Source: Spirochaetales bacterium Spiro_02
GTDB lineage: Bacteria > Spirochaetota > Spirochaetia > Sphaerochaetales > Sphaerochaetaceae
DNA length: 47,240 nucleotides
Direction: 5' to 3'
NCBI GenBank assembly: GCA_001604275.1
Contig: LVBD01000006.1
Span: forward strand, 1 to 47,240
Shown here: positions 1 to 8,269 of the stretch, one piece after another
How the letters are laid out: each line of letters opens with the position of its first letter
How positions within the stretch are numbered: position 1 is the first letter of the stretch
Made by a program: the position numbers and the translations under genes
The notes under the pieces: generated by a model
Told to the model about the DNA's origin: nothing
What the model saw: only the letters and a program-made list of their open reading frames with translations
The model's database searches: none

Positions 1-380
1 TTTTTGGATAAACCAGTTATTTGCCTTTCCTCGGCTACTTAACTGCGGAAGACAAGATACAACAAATGATACGCATATTCATCGCTCACGGTCAAATGTA
101 TTCCGTTCGGAAACGCATCGTTTTAGCGCCCTGCAGGACGCTCCCTCCCACCTGTCGCGTTACCGAAAGGCCTTGCCCGATCGTTGGGATTCGGAACAGC
201 GCGAAACCGTATTCCAGCACAAACTTCAGAGTTTTTCACATGACGTAAAGACCGGATTTCGCAACCATCCGTACAGTCATCGTGATAGAAACTCAGTGAT
301 TATGATACTATCAAGTTATTATAATACAATGGTTTAATATGGATATCCAGCTACGTTTCAATACTGCCGGCACATTTATA

Positions 381-418
381 TTGACATGTTGACATAACTT
401 GTAATTATGTAATAATAC
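381..418 (+). promoter_or_regulatory. Sigma-70-type promoter of the fatty-acid operon
   Basis: Two overlapping perfect -35 boxes TTGACA lie at 381-386 and 389-394. The second pairs with TAATAC at 413-418 over an 18-bp spacer, which predicts a start near 425 and a short leader carrying GGAG before the ATG at 450. This would be the main promoter for the roughly 9.5-kb operon, since downstream genes overlap or nearly touch. Confidence 0.55.
392..410. promoter_or_regulatory. Inverted repeat inside the acpP promoter, candidate operator
   Basis: ACATAA (392-397) and TTATGT (405-410) form a perfect 6-bp inverted repeat with a 7-bp centre, lying in the spacer between -35 and -10. A repressor bound here would block RNA polymerase. 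No FabT, FapR or other fatty-acid regulator gene is adjacent, so the binding protein is unknown. Confidence 0.35.
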
Positions 419-449
419 AAAACAAAAGATCACTTTCATGGAGAACAAC

Positions 450-686
450 ATGTCTGAATTCGAAACAAAAGCATTTACGGAAATCGTCGACGTCATCGCG
501 GGACGCCTGGATTGCGACAAGGACACCATTACAGCGGAGAGCCGTTTCGTCGACATCGGGATCGATTCGCTGGACACTGTCGAAATTTTGATGGATCTCG
601 AGGATCGTCTTGAAATGACCATCGAAGTCGACCAGAAGATCGCCACAGTCGGGGAACTCGCCGCATTCATTGCGTCGAAACATTGA
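450..686 (+). CDS. acpP: Acyl carrier protein
   Basis: Encodes a 78-residue acidic carrier protein that holds growing acyl chains on a phosphopantetheine arm during type II fatty-acid synthesis in the cytoplasm. The DSLD motif with the modified Ser at residue 40 is intact, and the length is normal for the family. I chose the ATG at 450 because GGAG sits 6 nt upstream; an in-frame ATG at 438 would only add MENN and has no ribosome-binding site. It is the first gene of the fatty-acid operon, 7 bases before fabK. The identification is secure. Confidence 0.96.
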   Translation: MSEFETKAFTEIVDVIAGRLDCDKDTITAESRFVDIGIDSLDTVEILMDLEDRLEMTIEVDQKIATVGELAAFIASKH

Positions 687-693
687 GGTCGAC

Positions 694-1638
694 ATGATCA
701 GGACCGCCATTACGGAACTGCTGGGAATCCCTCACCCGATTTTCCAGGGGGGGATGGCCTGGATCGCCGATGGACACCTGGCCGCCGCCGTTTCGAACGC
801 GGGAGGGCTGGGTATCATAGCGGCGGGCAATGCGCCGGCCGACTACGTGGAACGGGAAATCGAACAGGCTCGTCAGGAGACCGACCGACCGTTCGGCGTG
901 AACATCATGCTGATGAGTCCGTATGCGGACGACGTGGCCGCACTGGTCGCCCGTCAGCACGTCGAGGTCGTGACGACCGGCGCAGGGAATCCATCGAAAT
1001 ACATGGAGCAGTGGAAGAAGGCGGGGATCAAGGTGATACCCGTCGTCGCATCGGTAGCCATGGCGAAGTTGATGACGCGACTCGGTGCTTCGGCGTTGAT
1101 CGCGGAAGGCGGGGAAAGCGGTGGACATGTGGGGGAACTGACGACGATGGTGCTGGTCCCCCAGATCGTCGACGCAACGTCCCTTCCTGTGGTCGCCGCA
1201 GGCGGTATCGCCGACAGCAGGGGCTTCGTCGCCGCGCTGATGCTCGGCGCCCAGGGCGTGCAGATGGGAACACGATTCCTCTGCGCGACCGAATGTTCCA
1301 TCCATCCCGTCTACAAAGAAAAGATTCTTAAGGCGAGCGACCTGTGCACGATGGTCACAGGCAAGCGGCTGGGGCATCCGGTACGCAGTCTGCGGACGAC
1401 TTTCGCCAGAAACTACGGACAAGCTGAATACAGCCGGATCAGCGACGAAGAACTCGAGGCGATGGCTGTCGGGACGCTTCGCAAAGCAGTGGTCGACGGC
1501 GACACGGAGTGCGGATGCTTCCTCGCCGGGCAGATCGCGGCGATGGTCAGACAAGAGCAAAGCGCCCTCCAGATCGTCGAAGAGGTGATCGGCGGTGTCG
1601 AACCGCTGCTACGAGGTGCAGCCACATGGATAGAATAG
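694..1638 (+). CDS. fabK: Enoyl-ACP reductase II, FMN-dependent (FabK type)
   Basis: A 314-residue TIM-barrel flavoprotein that reduces trans-2-enoyl-ACP, the last step of each elongation cycle. The N-terminus (FQGGMAW), the EGGESGGHVG phosphate-binding loop and the AAGGIAD segment match the FabK/2-nitropropane dioxygenase family. The position between acpP and fabD, as in streptococci and clostridia, supports FabK over a nitronate monooxygenase. The start at 694 follows GAGG; an upstream ATG at 670 lies inside acpP. The 3' end overlaps fabD by 13 bases. FabK enzymes are generally insensitive to triclosan, unlike FabI. Confidence 0.93.
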   Translation: MIRTAITELLGIPHPIFQGGMAWIADGHLAAAVSNAGGLGIIAAGNAPADYVEREIEQARQETDRPFGVNIMLMSPYADDVAALVARQHVEVVTTGAGNPSKYMEQWKKAGIKVIPVVASVAMAKLMTRLGASALIAEGGESGGHVGELTTMVLVPQIVDATSLPVVAAGGIADSRGFVAALMLGAQGVQMGTRFLCATECSIHPVYKEKILKASDLCTMVTGKRLGHPVRSLRTTFARNYGQAEYSRISDEELEAMAVGTLRKAVVDGDTECGCFLAGQIAAMVRQEQSALQIVEEVIGGVEPLLRGAATWIE

Positions 1639-2543
1639 TATTCCTCTTTTCGGGACAAGGCGCCCAATACAGCGGCATGGGGTCGAGGCTCTATGAAACA
1701 TCGGCGGTCGCGAGACATGTGTTCGATACACTGGAACGTTCGTTTCCCGATCTGAAGCGGCTCTGCTTTTCAGGTTCCGAGGAAGAGTTGCGGAGGACGG
1801 AGAATACACAGCCGTGCATGTATGCTGTGGAAAGCGCCATCGCCGAAGATCTGCTGGACCGCGGCATCGCGCCCGATGCGCTCGCAGGATTCTCTCTCGG
1901 GGAAATCGCTGCGCTCGCGTGTTCCCGCGCGGTGGACATCGACTCGGGCTTCCGTCTGGTGAAAGAACGGGCACGTCTCATGCAACGCGACGGAAACCGG
2001 ATCCAGGCCGCGATGACCGCAGTCCTGAAACTCGACGGACCGACGGTCACGGAACTGGCCGACGAAGCCGGCGTCTATCCGGTGAATTTCAATGCTCCCG
2101 GGCAGATCGTGGTATCAGGGGTGTCCGACCGGATCGCGCGATTCGAAGAACAAGTCAAGAATCGGGGCGGAAGAGCGTTGAGGCTGAACGTTTCGGGAGC
2201 GTTCCACAGTCCGTACATGAAGACGGCTGCGGCCGATTTCAGGACCTTCCTCGACCAAGTGGAGTTCTCTCCCTTCCGTGTCCCGCTGTACAGCGATGTC
2301 ACGGGCACCCCCTACGAAGGCGACCCGAGGAACCTGCTGGCAAAACAGATCGCCTCGCCCGTCCACTTTGAAACAATCATCCGCAACCTCATCGGCGCGG
2401 GGGTCGGCACATTCATCGAAATCGGGCCAGGCGCCGTGCTGACGGGACTCGTGAAAAAAATCGACAAGGACGTGCGGGCATATCCCACCGATACTCCGGA
2501 AAATATCGAACGAATCGCCCAGGAGGTACGGCATGCTCACTGA
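1626..2543 (+). CDS. fabD: Malonyl-CoA:ACP transacylase
   Basis: A 305-residue enzyme that moves malonyl groups from CoA to ACP for chain extension. The GQGAQYSGMG start, the nucleophile loop GFSLGE (Ser90, with Phe in place of the usual His of GHSLG) and the catalytic His in SGAFHSPYM are visible. The start at 1626 follows GAGGTG and overlaps the fabK stop, indicating translational coupling. The family length is about 305-310 residues, so the gene is complete. It overlaps fabG by 11 bases. Confidence 0.95.
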   Translation: MDRIVFLFSGQGAQYSGMGSRLYETSAVARHVFDTLERSFPDLKRLCFSGSEEELRRTENTQPCMYAVESAIAEDLLDRGIAPDALAGFSLGEIAALACSRAVDIDSGFRLVKERARLMQRDGNRIQAAMTAVLKLDGPTVTELADEAGVYPVNFNAPGQIVVSGVSDRIARFEEQVKNRGGRALRLNVSGAFHSPYMKTAAADFRTFLDQVEFSPFRVPLYSDVTGTPYEGDPRNLLAKQIASPVHFETIIRNLIGAGVGTFIEIGPGAVLTGLVKKIDKDVRAYPTDTPENIERIAQEVRHAH

Positions 2544-3261
2544 CAAGGTCGCCATCGTCACCGGCGGGTCTCGCGGGATCGGGGAAGCGATCGTTCGGAA
2601 ACTCGCCTCGCTGCATGCAAACGTAGCGCTGGTCTACCAAGGCAGCAAGGAACGGGCGGAACGAATCGCTAATGAAACCGCCGCGACATTCGGAATATCC
2701 TGCGTGGCATACCGGACCGATGTCTCCTCTTTCGCCGCCACAAAGGCCCTGGTACGATGTGTCCGGACGGACTTCGGCAGGCTCGACATCCTGGTCAACA
2801 ACGCGGGGATCACCCGCGACGGGCTGGTCGCGGTCATGGGGGAATCCGATTTCGACGACGTAATCTCGACTAATTTGAAAGGGACGTTCAACATGATCCG
2901 CCATGCCGCTCCCCTCCTGCTCCGGGCAAAGGGGGGAACGATCATCAACATCAGTTCGGTGTCGGGCGTCATGGGCAATCCGGGACAGGCGAACTACGCC
3001 GCATCGAAGGCCGGAATCATCGGTCTGACAAAGACGGTGGCAAAAGAACTCGCCGGCAAGAACATCACCTGCAACGCAGTGGCGCCTGGGTTCATCAAAA
3101 CGGAAATGACACAGGATTTCGACAATGAAGCGATATCGGCGCAGATCCCGCTGAGACGGATGGGTTCGGTCGACGATGTCGCCGACGCCGTCGCCTTTCT
3201 CGCGACCTCCTCGTACATCACCGGAGAAACGCTGAAAGTCGATGGCGGAATCGCAATGTGA
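2533..3261 (+). CDS. fabG: 3-oxoacyl-ACP reductase
   Basis: A 242-residue short-chain dehydrogenase that reduces 3-oxoacyl-ACP with NADPH. It has the Rossmann motif TGGSRGIG at the N-terminus, the NNAG segment, the catalytic YAASK pair with an upstream Ser, and the C-terminal GETLKVDGG typical of FabG. AGGAGG lies just before the ATG at 2533 within the end of fabD. The neighbours leave little doubt about its role. fabF follows after 8 bases. Confidence 0.95.
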   Translation: MLTDKVAIVTGGSRGIGEAIVRKLASLHANVALVYQGSKERAERIANETAATFGISCVAYRTDVSSFAATKALVRCVRTDFGRLDILVNNAGITRDGLVAVMGESDFDDVISTNLKGTFNMIRHAAPLLLRAKGGTIINISSVSGVMGNPGQANYAASKAGIIGLTKTVAKELAGKNITCNAVAPGFIKTEMTQDFDNEAISAQIPLRRMGSVDDVADAVAFLATSSYITGETLKVDGGIAM

Positions 3262-3269
3262 GGTACAAC

Positions 3270-4508
3270 ATGAGTGAGAACAGACGTGTAGTGGTCACCG
3301 GCCTTGGAGCGATTACTCCGATCGGCAACACGGTGGAACAGGCATGGAAGAACATGATCGCCGGCACGAACGGCATCGGCTTCAACACCCGGTTCGACAC
3401 CACCGATTTCAAGGCCAAGCTCGATGCGGAAGTCAAGGGCTTCGATCCAAGGGAGTATATGGAGAAGCAGGACGTCCTGCGTTCCGACCTCTATGCACAG
3501 TTCGCGCTGGCAAGCGCCATTCAAGCCGTCGAGGAAAGCAACATCGTCGGTACGGTGGACAGCGGACGATTCGCCGTCTACTTCGGTTCCGGCATCGGTG
3601 GAATCAACACGTTCACACAAGAGCACGACAAGCTGATCAAGCGAGGCCCGAGCCGGGTTTCACCGTTCTTCATACCAATGATGATCCCCAACATGGCAGC
3701 CGGCATGATCGCGATCCGGTACAACTGCCAAGGGCCCGCCCTGCCGGCCGTCACCGCATGCGCTTCCGGCTCCAACGCCATCGGAGAGGCGCTCCGACTG
3801 ATCAGGCATGGCTATGCGGACGCCGTCGTTACAGGCGGAGCCGAAGCGTCGATCAACGAATGTGGCGTGGCGGGATTCATCAACATGCAGGCACTCAGCA
3901 CGGCGACCGATCCGAATGCCGCTTCGCTTCCGTTCGACAGACGGAGAAGCGGCTTCATCATCGGTGAAGGTGCGGCGGCCCTGGTGCTGGAAGAATATGC
4001 CCATGCGCGTGCCAGAGGGGCGCATATCTATGCGGAACTGGTCGGGTACGGCTCCACGTGCGACGCCTACCATATCACCGCTCCAGCCCCCGATGCCAAC
4101 GGCGGCAAACGGGCGATGGAGCAGGCCATGGCGGAAGCAGGCTATACTGATTCGGATACTGTCTACATCAATGCGCACGGAACAGGAACGCCGCTCAACG
4201 ACACAGGGGAGACCCTGGCGATCAAAGGCGCGCTTGGCGAAGAGGCTGCCCGAAGGGCGCTTGTCAGTTCGACCAAGTCGATGACCGGACACATGCTCGG
4301 GGCCGCGGGTGCGATCGAGGCGATCGCATGCATCAAGGCGCTGGAGACCGGAGTCATCCCTCCGACGATCAACTTGCTGGAACCGGACGAAGCCTGCGAC
4401 CTCGACTATGTTCCCAACGTGACGAGAAACGCGGACATCTCTCTCGCCCTTTCCAATTCGCTCGGGTTCGGCGGGCACAACGCCACGCTGGCGTTCAGGA
4501 GGATATGA
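3270..4508 (+). CDS. fabF: 3-oxoacyl-ACP synthase II (FabF)
   Basis: A 412-residue condensing enzyme that extends acyl-ACP with malonyl-ACP. The active-site Cys164 lies in TACASGSNA, and the two catalytic His residues are in NAHGTGTPLND and TGHMLGAAG, giving the Cys-His-His triad of FabF. FabH-type initiation enzymes have Cys-His-Asn. The start at 3270 has GAGG 6 nt upstream; the in-frame ATG at 3258 lies inside fabG and lacks a site. The stop overlaps the accB ATG as ATGA. It is the only ketosynthase in the window, so chain initiation must rely on a FabH elsewhere or another primer route. Confidence 0.95.
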   Translation: MSENRRVVVTGLGAITPIGNTVEQAWKNMIAGTNGIGFNTRFDTTDFKAKLDAEVKGFDPREYMEKQDVLRSDLYAQFALASAIQAVEESNIVGTVDSGRFAVYFGSGIGGINTFTQEHDKLIKRGPSRVSPFFIPMMIPNMAAGMIAIRYNCQGPALPAVTACASGSNAIGEALRLIRHGYADAVVTGGAEASINECGVAGFINMQALSTATDPNAASLPFDRRRSGFIIGEGAAALVLEEYAHARARGAHIYAELVGYGSTCDAYHITAPAPDANGGKRAMEQAMAEAGYTDSDTVYINAHGTGTPLNDTGETLAIKGALGEEAARRALVSSTKSMTGHMLGAAGAIEAIACIKALETGVIPPTINLLEPDEACDLDYVPNVTRNADISLALSNSLGFGGHNATLAFRRI

Positions 4509-4933
4509 TGGACGAAAGTTCGATCAGAAAGTATGCGAAGCTGATGAAGGAACTTGAGCTCACCGGGTTGGAGATCAAGGGGGATGACCTGGAAATCCGC
4601 CTGGAACGTAACGTAGAACAGCGATCCGCATCGACATTCGTTTCCGAACAGGGAGACGAACGAACGCAACAGCGGCAGGATGCCGGACTACAGACCATCA
4701 CATCCCCGATGGTCGGCGTGTTCTATCAGGCCAGCAGGGAGGATGCCCCGCCGTTCGTATCCATCGGAGATGAAATCGCGGTCGGCGATACACTGTGCAT
4801 CATAGAAGCGATGAAGCTGATGAACGAAGTGAAGGCTGAGATTTCCGGAGTCGTGGAACAAATACTTGTCAAGAACGGGGAGATCGTCGGTTTCGGCGCT
4901 CCGTTGTTCGCAATCAGGAGGAACCATGGATAG
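4505..4933 (+). CDS. accB: Biotin carboxyl carrier protein of acetyl-CoA carboxylase
   Basis: A 142-residue carrier that shuttles carboxybiotin between AccC and AccA/AccD. The C-terminal biotinyl domain has EAMKLMN with the biotinylated Lys near residue 104. A charged N-terminal helix and a Gln/Arg-rich linker (about residues 35-62) precede it, as usual for AccB. ATG codons at 4505 and 4508 are both possible after GGAGG; the first overlaps the fabF stop. The gene overlaps fabZ by 8 bases. Confidence 0.95.
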   Translation: MMDESSIRKYAKLMKELELTGLEIKGDDLEIRLERNVEQRSASTFVSEQGDERTQQRQDAGLQTITSPMVGVFYQASREDAPPFVSIGDEIAVGDTLCIIEAMKLMNEVKAEISGVVEQILVKNGEIVGFGAPLFAIRRNHG

Positions 4934-5363
4934 GCAGGACATCATGGGCATCCTCCCCCACCGCGACAGCATGCTGCTGCTCGATACCGTCGAACAGGTC
5001 GAACAAGAAGCGCATGCCAGCTATACGGTGAAAGGAACGGAATGGTTTCTTGACGGACACTTTCCATCGTTTCCCATCGTCCCCGGGGTGATTCTCTGCG
5101 AGATTCTCGCTCAATCGACCTGCATCCTCCTTTCCGACAAGCTGAACGGACGATTGCCGGTCTATGCGGGGCTCGACAAGGTGAAATTCAAATCACCGGT
5201 GAGACCCGGCGATAGATTCGAAACCCGGTGCCGGATAACCCGGGCGAAAGAACCGTTCTATTTCGCATCCGGCGAAGGGTACGTGGACGGCAAGCTCTGC
5301 ATCAAAGCCGAATACTCGTTCGCATTGGTCGATAAGGGGAGCATATGTTCTCGAAGATCCTGA
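4926..5363 (+). CDS. fabZ: 3-hydroxyacyl-ACP dehydratase FabZ
   Basis: A 145-residue hot-dog-fold dehydratase that removes water from 3-hydroxyacyl-ACP. The catalytic His45 is in LDGHFP and the catalytic Glu59 in GVILCEILAQ, and PHRDSMLLLD at the N-terminus is a family signature. AGGAGG sits 6 nt before the ATG at 4926. The 3' end overlaps accC by 19 bases. In streptococcal-type clusters FabZ occupies the same place between accB and accC. Confidence 0.95.
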   Translation: MDRQDIMGILPHRDSMLLLDTVEQVEQEAHASYTVKGTEWFLDGHFPSFPIVPGVILCEILAQSTCILLSDKLNGRLPVYAGLDKVKFKSPVRPGDRFETRCRITRAKEPFYFASGEGYVDGKLCIKAEYSFALVDKGSICSRRS

Positions 5364-6655
5364 TCGCCAACCGGGGCGAGATCGCGGTGAGGATCATCCG
5401 TACCTGCCGGGAAATGGGAATCCTGACCGTAGCGGTCTATTCCGAGGCCGACAAGGATGCGCTGCACCGCCTTCTCGCCGACGAAAGCGTCTGCATCGGG
5501 CCCTCAGCACCGAAGGAAAGCTATCTCAACAAAGAACGGATCATCAGCGCGGCGCTCGCCACAGGAGCTGTCGCGATCCACCCGGGATACGGCTTTCTGT
5601 CTGAAAACGCCGGTTTCGCTTCCCTTTGCCAGGAAAACGGCATCGCGTTCATCGGCCCGAGAAGCGACGAGATGGAACGCCTCAGCTCGAAGACGGGGAT
5701 CAAGCGCCTCGCGACCGAAGCGGGGCTGCGCACGATCCCGGGCACGGAACCGCTCTCCGATGTCGAACAGGCCGTCCGGCAGGCGACGCGCATCGGCTAT
5801 CCGGTGATGCTCAAAGCCGTTTCAGGCGGCGGCGGGAGAGGAATCCGTCGGATCGATGACGAACAGGCGTTGCGAACGTCGTTCCCGCTGGCAAGCGCGG
5901 AAAGCCAGGCCGCATTCTCCGATCCTTCGCTCTATCTGGAAAAGCTGATCCATCCTGCACGGCACATAGAGTTGCAGATGCTCTCCGATGAAAGCGGCAA
6001 CGTCGTCTGTCTCGGGGAACGGGACTGCTCGATCCAGATCCATCATCAGAAACTGATCGAGGAATCTCCGTCGCCGAAACTGTCGCAGAAGACGAGGAAC
6101 GCGATGGAGGAACGGGCGATCGCCATGATCAGGAATATCGGCTACACGGGGGTCGGAACACTGGAATTCCTCCTCGATGCAGAAGGAAACTACTATTTCA
6201 TGGAGATGAACATCCGGCTGCAGGTGGAGCATGGCGTGACGGAGATCCTGACCGGCATCGATCTGGTCAAATGGCAGATCCGCGTCGCCGCAGGCGTGGA
6301 TCTCGATTTCTCGAAAGAGGACATCAGGCTCCTCGGATCGGCGATCGAATGCAGGATCAATGCGAAAAACGCAGGCAAGGTCACCGCGATCCATGTCCCG
6401 GGAGGTCCGTTCGTCAGATTCGACACGTATCTGGAGCAGGGAACGGACGTGCCGCCCTTCTACGATAGTCTCCTGGCGAAGCTGATCGTCTATGCCAAGC
6501 ATCGGGAGGATGCGCTTCGCAAACTCAGGTCGTATCTGTCGGAAGTCGTCATCGAGGGAATCGAGACGAATATCGACGAGCAAATGGAGATCCTCACCGA
6601 CCCGCTGTTCATAGCAGGGAACCATGACACCGGCTATTTCGAAAGGAGGACATGA
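5345..6655 (+). CDS. accC: Biotin carboxylase subunit of acetyl-CoA carboxylase
   Basis: A 436-residue ATP-grasp enzyme that carboxylates the biotin on AccB using bicarbonate and ATP. It shows the N-terminal FSKILIANRGEIAVR, the glycine-rich ATP-binding loop SGGGGRGIR, and the catalytic segment MEMNIRLQVEHGVTE followed by the C-terminal barrel. It is about ten residues shorter than the Escherichia coli enzyme but has all core motifs. It overlaps fabZ upstream and abuts accD downstream. Confidence 0.95.
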   Translation: MFSKILIANRGEIAVRIIRTCREMGILTVAVYSEADKDALHRLLADESVCIGPSAPKESYLNKERIISAALATGAVAIHPGYGFLSENAGFASLCQENGIAFIGPRSDEMERLSSKTGIKRLATEAGLRTIPGTEPLSDVEQAVRQATRIGYPVMLKAVSGGGGRGIRRIDDEQALRTSFPLASAESQAAFSDPSLYLEKLIHPARHIELQMLSDESGNVVCLGERDCSIQIHHQKLIEESPSPKLSQKTRNAMEERAIAMIRNIGYTGVGTLEFLLDAEGNYYFMEMNIRLQVEHGVTEILTGIDLVKWQIRVAAGVDLDFSKEDIRLLGSAIECRINAKNAGKVTAIHVPGGPFVRFDTYLEQGTDVPPFYDSLLAKLIVYAKHREDALRKLRSYLSEVVIEGIETNIDEQMEILTDPLFIAGNHDTGYFERRT

Positions 6656-6657
6656 AC

Positions 6658-7497
6658 ATGGCACTCAGTTTCCAACTTAAGGCGCAGAACGAACTGGAAC
6701 GGATGGGTCGTTCCAACATCCCGCTTCCAAGCGGTCCCGAAACCAGTTGCCCGAACTGTCACAGAACGCTCAAGATACGGACGCTCGAAGAGAACGCCCA
6801 CACCTGTACCTGCGGACATCATTTCAGGATGCCGGCGCGGCGGCGGATCGCCTTCCTGACGGATAGCGATTCATTCTTCGAGCTCTTCGCGGAAGTGGAG
6901 GCCAATGACCCGCTTGCGTTTCCGACATATCCGGACAAGCTAAGAAAAGCGCGGAGCACCGGGGAACGGGAATCGGTCATCACCGGCTATGCGAAGATAC
7001 ATGGACAGGAATGCTGTCTGTTCGTGATGGAACCCGGCTTCATGATGGGGAGTCTCGGCAGCGGAACCGGTGAAAAGATCACCAGACTGTTCGAGCTGGC
7101 CACCGAAAAACGGCTGCCGGTCGTCGGCGTGACCGTCTCAGGAGGGGCGAGGATGCAGGAAGGGCTCGTCTCGTTGATGCAGATGGCGAAGATTTCCGGT
7201 GCGGTCGCCCGCCACGGCAAGGCGGGGCTGCTGTACCTCGTGCTCCTCTCCGATCCTACCACGGGAGGCGTTACGGCGAGCTTCGCCATGGAGGGGGACA
7301 TCATCCTTGCGGAACCGGGGGCGACCGTTGGATTCGCCGGTGCGAGAGTCATCGAACAGACGACGAAAGAACCCCTGCCCGTAGGATTCCAGACTGCGGA
7401 GTCGATGCTGGAGCATGGCTTCGTCGATGCGATCGTCGAGCGAAAGCGGATGAAGAAGACCATCGGAGCCTTGCTCAAGCTACATAAGAGGATATGA
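6658..7497 (+). CDS. accD: Acetyl-CoA carboxylase carboxyltransferase subunit beta
   Basis: A 279-residue subunit of the carboxyltransferase that moves CO2 from biotin to acetyl-CoA. It has the N-terminal zinc ribbon (Cys31, Cys34, Cys50, Cys52) and the crotonase-like carboxyltransferase core with SGGARMQEG. The ATG at 6658 is 8 nt after AGGAGG. An ATG at 6652 is only 2 nt from that site and would overlap accC, so I prefer 6658. The stop overlaps the accA start (ATGATGG). AccA follows directly, so the two form the usual A2D2 complex. Confidence 0.95.
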   Translation: MALSFQLKAQNELERMGRSNIPLPSGPETSCPNCHRTLKIRTLEENAHTCTCGHHFRMPARRRIAFLTDSDSFFELFAEVEANDPLAFPTYPDKLRKARSTGERESVITGYAKIHGQECCLFVMEPGFMMGSLGSGTGEKITRLFELATEKRLPVVGVTVSGGARMQEGLVSLMQMAKISGAVARHGKAGLLYLVLLSDPTTGGVTASFAMEGDIILAEPGATVGFAGARVIEQTTKEPLPVGFQTAESMLEHGFVDAIVERKRMKKTIGALLKLHKRI

Positions 7498-8258
7498 TGG
7501 AAGCATACGACCGGGTACGAATCGCCAGGAGCAACATGCGCCCGACGGGCATCGATTATATCATGAACATCTTCTCCTCGTTCATGGAGCTTCACGGCGA
7601 CCGTCGTTATGGCGACGATGGTGCGATCATCGGAGGGCTGGCGTATCTAGATAAGAATCCCGTGACGGTCATCGCGATCGAAAAGGGAAAGGATATCAAG
7701 GAACGGACGGAGCGGAGGTTCGGCTCCCCGCACCCCGAAGGATACCGCAAGGCGCTTCGACTGATGCAACAGGCCGAAAAGTTCTTCAGGCCAGTGGTCA
7801 CGTTCATCGATACATCGGGAGCGTACTGCGGCGTCGATGCAGAGGAACGGGGACAGGGACAGGCGATCGCGGAGAACTTGGTGACGATGATGGAACTTTC
7901 CGTTCCGGTCATTGCGATCCTGATCGGTGAAGGGGGGTCTGGCGGTGCGCTGGCTCTTGCGGTGGCCGACCGGGTCTGGATGCTGGAGAATGCCGTATAC
8001 TCGGTCATTTCTCCGGAAGGATGCGCAAGCATTCTGTTCAAGGACATATCGAAAGCCAGAGAGGCCGCCGGATACCTGAAGCTCAGCGCTCAAGATGCGC
8101 TGCAACTGCATATCGTGGAACGGATCATTTCGGAGGACGACCTCGGAACCTCCGCGTTCTTCGACCGTCTGAAACGGATGATTTCGCAGGAACTCAGGAT
8201 CCTGAACGATTGCGAGACTCGCAACGAGGATCGCTACGCCCGATTCCGGGCATTCTAA
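7494..8258 (+). CDS. accA: Acetyl-CoA carboxylase carboxyltransferase subunit alpha
   Basis: A 254-residue alpha subunit that binds carboxybiotin in the carboxyltransferase complex. It has [11 protein letters not shown], the IDTSGAYCG loop and [15 protein letters not shown], all characteristic of AccA. The length matches the short Gram-positive form; proteobacterial AccA is about 319 residues with a longer N-terminus. It is coupled to accD by overlap. The acyl-CoA ligase follows after 11 bases. Confidence 0.94.
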   Translation: MMEAYDRVRIARSNMRPTGIDYIMNIFSSFMELHGDRRYGDDGAIIGGLAYLDKNPVTVIAIEKGKDIKERTERRFGSPHPEGYRKALRLMQQAEKFFRPVVTFIDTSGAYCGVDAEERGQGQAIAENLVTMMELSVPVIAILIGEGGSGGALALAVADRVWMLENAVYSVISPEGCASILFKDISKAREAAGYLKLSAQDALQLHIVERIISEDDLGTSAFFDRLKRMISQELRILNDCETRNEDRYARFRAF

Positions 8259-8269
8259 GGAATAGAAAC

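Larger units (their letters stand above)
1..437. other. Non-coding stretch upstream of acpP
   Basis: About 440 bases without a convincing gene. A 75-codon open frame at 21-248 has no recognisable domain, no Shine-Dalgarno sequence and an unremarkable composition, so I do not call it. The last 140 bases are clearly more AT-rich than the rest and hold the acpP promoter. I see no tRNA fold and no terminator. Confidence 0.6.

Noticed and set aside
21-248. 75-codon open frame near the left edge
   Set aside because: No Shine-Dalgarno sequence, no promoter in the usual spacing and no recognisable family.
667-1560. Long - strand open frame (297 codons) opposite fabK, and many similar ones opposite other genes
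   Set aside because: These are shadows caused by high-GC codon use; they have no start signals or recognisable domains, and the + strand genes are secure.
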